From the NCBI RefSeq assembly GCF_037975245.1, contig NC_092568.1:19514001-19578000 (forward strand): a DNA stretch of 64,000 nt, given 5' to 3'. The notes under the pieces are model-generated. The model saw nothing but the letters and a program-made list of their open reading frames with translations, made no database searches and had not been told where the DNA came from. Of this stretch, positions 36,301-45,300 are shown in pieces. Position 1 is the stretch's first letter, and each line of letters begins with the position of its first letter. The translations under genes and the position numbers were made by a program. Source of the stretch: Apostichopus japonicus. Taxonomy: Eukaryota > Echinodermata > Holothuroidea > Aspidochirotida > Stichopodidae.

Positions 36301-39300
36301 GGGTATAATTAAAGCCGAGTTAGTAGAGAATATATTATAACATGGTAAATAATATCAATATAGTACATAGGGATGGCTTTGGAGAATAAGAGAGGATTTT
36401 GTTTCTAATTCTTGAAAAAGGATTTGACTGAAATAACAGGTAATAATTAGGCAAATAAGTGTTACATATTGAGGGTTTTTTTTACACAACAAAATGAAAA
36501 TGTTTTGATTAACGCTATCATCATATAAGCATAGTAAAGGAAGGAAAGAAGGGAGGGAGGGAGGTGGCAGATAGAGATGGTAAATAATGCAAAAACATCA
36601 TACAGTCCCCCTGCTACATGTCTAGTTGTCTCAAGGGCAAGTTTCATCTCGTGAAAAACAACTTTTTATGGTCTGTTTAACTCTTAGTCCAACTAAAATA
36701 AAATATGTTACAACCATACATTGTGAATGCTGTAAAATCAGAGTGGCCAACATATTTTAATTAAATTTTAAAAATTAACTAAAGCAAATTAAGTGTACAG
36801 CTGTCTATGTTAATTGAACATGATAAACTACTATTTTTCACATTTTTGTTTGTTTGGGGGGGGGTACCGATTCGTTGGCCTGTATAATGCTCAGACTCTT
36901 GTCAAAACTTGAATGTTGATAATTTGCCAACCAATCTTGAACAAGTATCAAGTATACATCAAGTTCGGGATCATGCCGATTGCACTGGTTTCACATTAAC
37001 AAAACACTTCAGAGAAGTCTCTCTTTCGACGGTTAAAATATTCTAGGTAATCAAATGTTATTTAAAATATGGAGCTGCATTAACATTTGTGTTATCTTTC
37101 ACCTTATATACCTGAATTCAAATTACTTTTCTATAAATTTGCTGTACTGCTAATAAATGCCCTCTTTTCTTTCATACCATGCTGATTAAAGTTCTGAGCT
37201 CATGCAGACCTCCTTAAGTTAAACCCATGTGACTTTGCTATCAAATGCAAGGCAGTGGTTCCCAACAGAAACTTTTGATACCATGAGAGCTAACCAAGAA
37301 GTCACACAAACAACTAGTAGAGCTCCTAAGCTTTGTTTGGTAAACTTCTAAATGTCTAACATTTGTCAAACTAGCAGTAACACCATTGTGACATAAACTA
37401 CGATGATGCTTGTTGTTGATGTTAAACCCCTACTCTACTATCTTCCCAGCATGCATCATAATGAACTTGAGAATGTTTCAAAATATTGTTCTAAAGTACC
37501 AACTTTTATTAGATGTTAGTGAAACATATTGAGAGAAAGAGCTAAATTTAGATTCACTCAAAATGGGGGGGGGGGGGTGTGAGAGGAGGCAGTTTGGAAG
37601 AGACAGGGAAACCACGGCAACAGCAAAACCGACAGAGAACATGCATAGTTGTATTAACTCTGACCTGCACAAGAGAAACCATCACCGACAAAGCCCTCAA
37701 AGCATTGGCACCTATAGGAGTCTGCGTCCGGGAGACACACGGCATTTGTGTGGCAATTGTTGCTATCACATGGGTCCCTGACTAACTCTGAAAAGTGAGA
37801 ACAAAGAGTTATTCGTCAGACTTTGAAGTTGCTGCACAGATTATCAGCAGCAGCAGCAGGTTGATCAAGTTTTTCAAAATTTTGTGCAAGATATAAAAAT
37901 TCATTCTTATATAAACATTTGAAATCTGGAAGGTGGTAATTACCTATGGCAGAACTGAAATTCAATTTCCACATATGTAAACCCAAGACTAGCAAGACTG
38001 TTGAGCAGCTATTCTCAAATGTTTACTGCACATGTGTCTTTAGACATTGCATAGGTCTGAATTGTACTAGCAGAAATTTTTTTATTTTTAGAACCCTTCT
38101 CTCATATAATTTGAGTCATCTTGCCTGAGCAAGAGAGTCACAAGATCGAGTGTGTAAAAAGTTCCAGATTTCATGACTTTTCTTCCTCTTTTTTTACCAG
38201 ATATTCTCGTACACTATCATATGATAGATCCAAGACGTCAAAGAAATTAAAATATATATTTTACTGATCACATATATATTGTGACCTTTATTCAGACTAA
38301 TCGAGACCACTCCGCGTTGGTATACATCTCGAGTGGGTTCTATCGTTTGAACAGAGAATATGTTCGTGCAAGTCGTGCACTTGTCAACTTGTGCACCGTG
38401 AGCTATTTATCAGGCCATCACACCAGAAAAGAATACTGCTCTTGCTTTCATAAACAGACCAACTGTTAAATAAGCATTAACACGAGTCGTTATTTACATT
38501 AGTGTTGGTTAAATCAAGAAGTCACTCTTGCATATTTAAATCATATTTAAATAATAAGTGTCTTCTTGAGTGGATCCTTAGAGACATGCATGGCAAGGTC
38601 ACACCCAGAACTCTACTATGACATTTTGGATAACATGGTAAAAGGTATGTCAAATGATCAGAGATAAAAGAATGGGTGGAAACTCAAGCATGATTCTAAT
38701 CTTTACCACCTGCAAGAACCAAATATTCGTTCGAAGTGTTCTTATCCCTACTGTAGTCTTTAATAGACTGTACAGAAGAACTTCCCTGACTTTTGATGTA
38801 AGTTGATAGTGCTTCTAAGGTTCCGTGACAATCGGTGACTAATAAACGCTACTTTACAGAGACTACACCATTAACCGACTGAACCTCCATGCAATTTCAT
38901 AATCTGGTGGATAAGATTGTGTGCAATGCATTGGAATAAAGATCTGCCACCAAGGCCTTATCAATCTATCAGATTCGCCAACTCTGATTTCGGATCATGA
39001 AAATAAGCCAGAATGTGTCATCCTTATCTAAATAGCAGTTTACCCAACCAATTTTTTGCCCCCTTTTCCATACCTGAAGTTGGACTGATGCTGCTTCTGA
39101 GGGAGAATCTAAGGTTAGGGTGTTCTTCTTCATGGAAAACATTGACAGAGGAATACTGTAGACTCATGGAGTTGAGGATAAGATCAAAGTCAACTTCATC
39201 GGCTAAGCAATCTGAATAGCGGATGGTCTTTTCCAGAGTGAACACAATATCAGAACTATCGGTGAATACCCTTCTGGTCTCATAGGAATGGATGATGCCT

Positions 39301-42300
39301 GCAAGTGAAATCGAAAGTGAAAAAATTTAAAAAAATTAAAAAAAGGGAAAATGAAAAAAAAAATTGAAAAAAAAAACACTGGCAAAAGATCATTTAACTC
39401 TCTATCATGCAATGTGTGATAAGATGCAGTGCCAAGATGAGATGAGAAAAAATTGATCATCATTGGCGTTCAATAATCCCGATACAGAAATCAATCATGA
39501 CCTGACGTTTGCTCTCGATACCTGAACTGCGACCCCCAGCAATCACAGGAAACAAAAACAATGGGAAAATTAGGGATCCCTAATTAACCCAGATTAACAG
39601 TTTATTACTGTTTGGGGAGTAAATTGCATGTTGCCAGAGTACATATTGCATGGACTAAATGAAAGTAATTTGGAAATTAATTCAACATATTTATTTTAAA
39701 AGATAAGAAAAGTGTAATATGAAATTTGTAGGAGAACAAACAATTAACTCAAAAAAAATAAAATAAGATAAATGAATAAAATAACAAATAATTATAAGTA
39801 CAAGTATTGCAAAATCCTTTTACATTCTAATATCTATTAGCATGTCAGAAACTGTTTTCTTGACCAGAGAGATTTATTTTCATCTTTCCAACTAAAGAAA
39901 AACAAGAAATATTCTAAAAGTTTGGCTTTTCATTTTCGAATGGAATTGTGCATGTGACATGTTTTAAGGGAAAATCGTTGTCCTATAAAGGGAAGATTCT
40001 ATTCCAGATATGGGTTTCCGTCACAACTACATGAATTAAACTTGGTGATGAGCGTAGGTTCCAAATTCTGCTCTCCAAAATGTCAAATCTGGCTTACCCG
40101 GGCGATGTCTCGTGAAGACTGCAGTGCTTTCGTCTACACGGAGGGATTTCTCCTCCAGCTGGGGAAGAGTGCCGTCGAGATTGATGGTGGCACGAATACT
40201 TTCACCGGTGATCATGTACTCTTCCTCCACGGTTAGGTCCTCACCGGTGTTGAATCGCAATCTTGATGACGCAGAGAAAGAGCCACCTGGGAGGGACGTG
40301 AATAGAGATCATGCCGTCAAATATGTCGATGACAAAGTGTTTGAGCCCTCAACGACGAGAGAACAAAACAAAGATCGCGATGCTATCTGGGATGTGTACA
40401 TTTTTTTCCCGATACTGCTTTAAACCACAGAGAGGAAAAGTTCTCCTAGATTACCAAGCAGAATTTACTCAATAAACCATTGGTATTAAGACTGTCAATT
40501 AAGTTTGGCTTTCCATTGAGATTAAGTTTCCATCAGTAAGTGACAGGCTAGGTTGATCTACAGATAGGAGGATGGGTGTTCTCTCACCTTATTAATAACC
40601 TTGTTGTAGGCTTACTTATTGAATAGGGTAAATATTCTCTTGGTTCTCCTCAGACAAGCAGATCTTATTTGGTTGTCTGAAAAACTGCAGTAAAAATAAC
40701 ATGGAACGAATAATATGTACACTGTAGGAGATGTGTGTAGGTTTGGTGAATAAGACCACCAGCTTCGGGCGAGTATAACTCTTCTTTTCAATCTAAAAAG
40801 TCATTTCATATGGGAAAATAAAACAGAAAATTGCTCTTGGATGAAAAACCCACCTTACTATGACCGGCCAGGAATCGAACCCCAAACCCTCCCGATTTCT
40901 AAACCTTTTTGCTTTCAAATGCCACCGCCTTTATCCACTCGGCCACAGCACCGGATAAACATTGTTTACCTACATACTGATGACCCATTAAATTGAAACA
41001 GACGAACATATTGGTAAAGGGAATGTAAGAATTTTAGAAACCTGTTGCAGTCATTCCATTTATTCCTTTGTTCTTTGGTACAGCGAAGAGCCATGCAATT
41101 GTCTCTGCTATTGGGAGGATGAGTTGAAGAGTATAGTTCAGTCCCTCTGGTGTAGGGCTGACTGCAGTGTATGTTCTTCCTTCTGAAGCGATGATGAAAG
41201 CATGGACATTCATCCTAGGGAGCGCATCTCCATTCACTGTTCCACTGATGACCCCATTAGCCCGATAGGGCTTGTTGGTCTCTGTAAAGAGGACAATGGG
41301 AGCAGCCGCATTAAAAGATCACAGTCGATATCGCTGATGTTGTCTTTTTCACAACGTAAAGAACGATAAAGTTACCACGTCAAAACCGAAATAACGAATC
41401 AAACAAGCGAAGACGATCTACGGTTACTTGAACACCATAGTACAATGACTTGATGTTTACCTGTTTTTTGATACAGGTTTTGAATGATGAAAATCAAGTC
41501 TAAATCATTTCACGTGTATATGTAGGAATACTCCACAACACATATCACAATATCTATCCCTACAAACATAAGACACTCTGAACAGGTGACATATGCTGCA
41601 CTGTAACTTGATCACAACAGTTCACAATGTTCATACAAGAACTAAATGACGTTAATCAATAAAGCAAAAAAAATTAATCGTTGATATGCCATCATTATAA
41701 GGAGCAAATTAGGTTATATACCACCAGATAGAGTTCAGCCTTTTATCAGTGTAAAACCACAAAAGGCCATAGCTTCTGGAAATAGCATCCATTCAGAAAA
41801 ATCTATAGCTACTGTATAAAGGAGGGTCACATGCTGTCACTCTCATGACCTGAAAATGACTAGTCACCAATGGAACAGAATGTCAACAAAAGTTACTCGG
41901 ATCATTCTATGCACAGTAAAGCAGAGGTGCTGACGTGGTTTATCAGGAGACAGATATCGTTGATCTCTTCATTAAACTAATCATGAATATTCATGATAAA
42001 CTTATTTAACATGCGATATCAGTGTTAAGACACTGTTATTCCATAATAAATCAGCTCATTTCCTGTATTAAAAGAAATAAATGGTTTTAATACATGTTTG
42101 TGATGGTGAAGTCCTAATAGCATACCAACATTTCATCAATGAAAAATTTATCAATTTACAAGTAACGACCAAGTCAGATACTCTTTGTTTCACTGTTTAT
42201 GTAACAAGCATGGTGTGACTGGCATTCCCAGAGACCTATGACCGATACCCATTTGGTCGACTCAGGTTAGGAATGTCACGATTGGGGTCTTGCAAATTGA

Positions 42301-45300
42301 AGCCTAACCTACAGCTTCTCGGCCTTTTGGCTAAGATCATGTGTAGTATCTGTTCCCTTTCAACGATGATCACACAGTCACAGTCTCGATGCAAGGGAAC
42401 TGGGGTTGAGAGCGGATCAGTAGTTTGGTTTTCGTTCCCAGGTTCTTTCCTGGGCGACTTTTTCTTAAAAAGTAGCCTAAACTACAGCAACATGATTGCC
42501 AATAACAATTGCTTCTTGCTGGCTGGTTGATTGATACAAGGGAAAACTATTACCACTCTCCCTCAGGGGTTGCAAATAATAACTCCCCTTTCAAAAACAA
42601 ATCTTAGAATATTTGCAGCAGATGTGACTCCGGGCTAGTCAAATGTTCATCAAAATCTGTGACTTCATGTCTATACACAGTATTATCCCCAAATTAAAAG
42701 AGGTGATCTAGTTACAGTTTCTGCATCAAAAATGTCAACTTAAACTTACGTTATAGTAGAATATACCTCAACTTCATAGAATAAATAAATCAATCAATCA
42801 ATCAACTGGTGAAACTGAAGAATCGGTTAATAAGGAAGTTAACAAACATCACTTTCATGTTCCCTTGTCGTCAAGTACTACAACCCTTCTTTAAAACGTG
42901 TCACTTTGATCTTTCAAGTATCACATCAGCCAATTTTCACTGTAAACAGAAATGGATACATGTCGTAAGATCCATTGAAACCACCTGTTGTGCAAATCTC
43001 ATTCCGGGATAAATATATTATTTTTCCCTCGGGTGGCGGCATTGAAGGGCTGAGAATTCCTTTCACATCTTTTTCTTTTCTTTTTGCTCTCTTTTGTAAA
43101 TTTGAGAACATGATACAAACACTTTCATGATGTGATGTTTTTTTTTGACCTGACAGCTGAATGTAACATTTAACTGCTGCTTGCATCAGCCCTAGGTTGG
43201 GAATTAAAATGCACACAAATTATTTTGTCAGTGTCCAAATATATTCAATGTTGCATTTAATTGGTTAAAGTTACAGAATATTTCAAATTTGAAAGTTAAA
43301 GCAATGCAAAGTTTAATTTGACCACTCTCTTAAGTCTACTTCCACTGACCAGTGACATCTTCTTCACAATGGAGATCATTTAAGTGTCCATTATCTTACA
43401 TATCAAGAGTGCATGCATATACACAGAACCATGTTGGAACAGATTTTGGTCCTGATGGACAAATGCCACACTGAATGGTAAATTTACACATCAACTTCTC
43501 TAATCATGCTATCTAAAAAGCAAAGGAAGTTTTGTTGTGTGTTTGCAGGGAATAATTTATGACTCAAAAGTTTTGTATAGCAGTTTTGAATACTCTGAAT
43601 GTTCCCTTACAGAAGACTACGGTTCCTGTGTACAGAAACCGCTGTACATCTTTACACGTGTATAGCAATTTGCTGAATTCGGATAGCATTTTACGATGTG
43701 ACACTGGATTAATTATTCTCCGGTGTGTATGTTTTGAAAGTAGAAGATCCCTAGAGGTGACATAGAATTCCGTGTTTCCCTGGATCACTTTTTCTCAAAA
43801 CATTTGAAGGAGCAATGTCATGGTAACCCAGCTTGTTCAAGATAAAGGCCACACTGTTGCATGTGGACCTATGACCCATGGGCGAAACATGTCCCAGTGT
43901 CAAACTCAACACCGGATACAATCTTCTATATGTTTCGCATGTTGTTTTTTTTGCTGTGGACTCTTCTGAATGCTTCGTGCATGGTTCACAACTTTTTCTT
44001 GAGAGCAGGTAATGCATGTAATAGACGTTCCTACAGGTTTAGTATGTAGAATTATGTATGGACCGTACCATTTCGCAAGCAAGATATCCCATTTCCCATG
44101 TAGTTGACGTTGCAGACACAACACGATCCGGCTCCGTAATCCACACACGAGGATCCTGTAGCAGCACAGCTGTTACAGTCGTCACCGACCAGACCAACGT
44201 TGATGTTCAAATCTGAGGGGAGGATCATCATACGAATATTATACTCAGTCAGGAACATAATGGAATATAAAATGATTTAATCTTGATATTAAGTATTAAG
44301 TACTTTTAAGGTACAGTATTTTCCACCATATTACACTTCTTTCCATAGGAACTTAGCTAACTATTCTGAACGAATGGTACTAGAGTATTTCTGCATGACG
44401 ACCAAAGAAATGGATGCAACTAGCTGATATTATTACCCTTAGTAGTTATTAAAAACATTGAGCTAGACATGTTCTTGTGTCCTTATATCAAAAGCCTGTA
44501 GTTGGGAGGAAAGGAGGAGTGAGTGAGAGGGTTGGTAGGAAAGGGGAGAGAGTTAGCAGGAGGAGGTGAAATGGAAATGGAAGGGAGAGGAATAAAAGAT
44601 TGCTTGTCTAATCGACTCAACAGACTTTCAATTAAAAAAGGTTCTTCATTTCACCTGTATCGCCATCGTTAATGGCCTCATCTCCTTGGATGTTGCCCCC
44701 TTCAGGGATACCCCAAATAATGTCATAAGGATCAATGCCATCAATCTGAAATGCCCACAAGCCCTCCTCATTGACATTACTGGATCTAATTAAAGCAAGG
44801 AAGAGAAAAGATAGTAAACTGTGCAGAGTTCTCAAAGTGTCAAACAAGATATCAGAAATGTAAAAATATTTTTATGGTGTTAACAACCTGTCTTGTAATG
44901 GTCCACATCTAGAGTGATACATGTTGACATGGGAAAATAATAACAATTTAGTGATGTATGTTGAAAGGATATGGGAATAAGAGGAGTGAAGTCTCCATAT
45001 CAATAATATCCTTATTAAGAAATATAACAGCCTTTGAGATTTCTCCCAAAAAGAAATGCTTCCTAACATGTTAAAGCAGCTCGTCATGTTTGCAATCGAA
45101 TATCTCTTGCCAACGAAATGTAAAGTGAATCTTTAAGATTGTACCGTTAATGTTGAAGAAAACCTAACATGTTTAGGAATAACTTTTCAGAACAAAATAA
45201 CTTATATATCTTATCTAGACATAAACCTACTTTTCTTACAGCCCTTTGGGCTATAGAAGTTTTTTGTCATTTGGGGTAAACTAAACAGACTTAAGCATTG

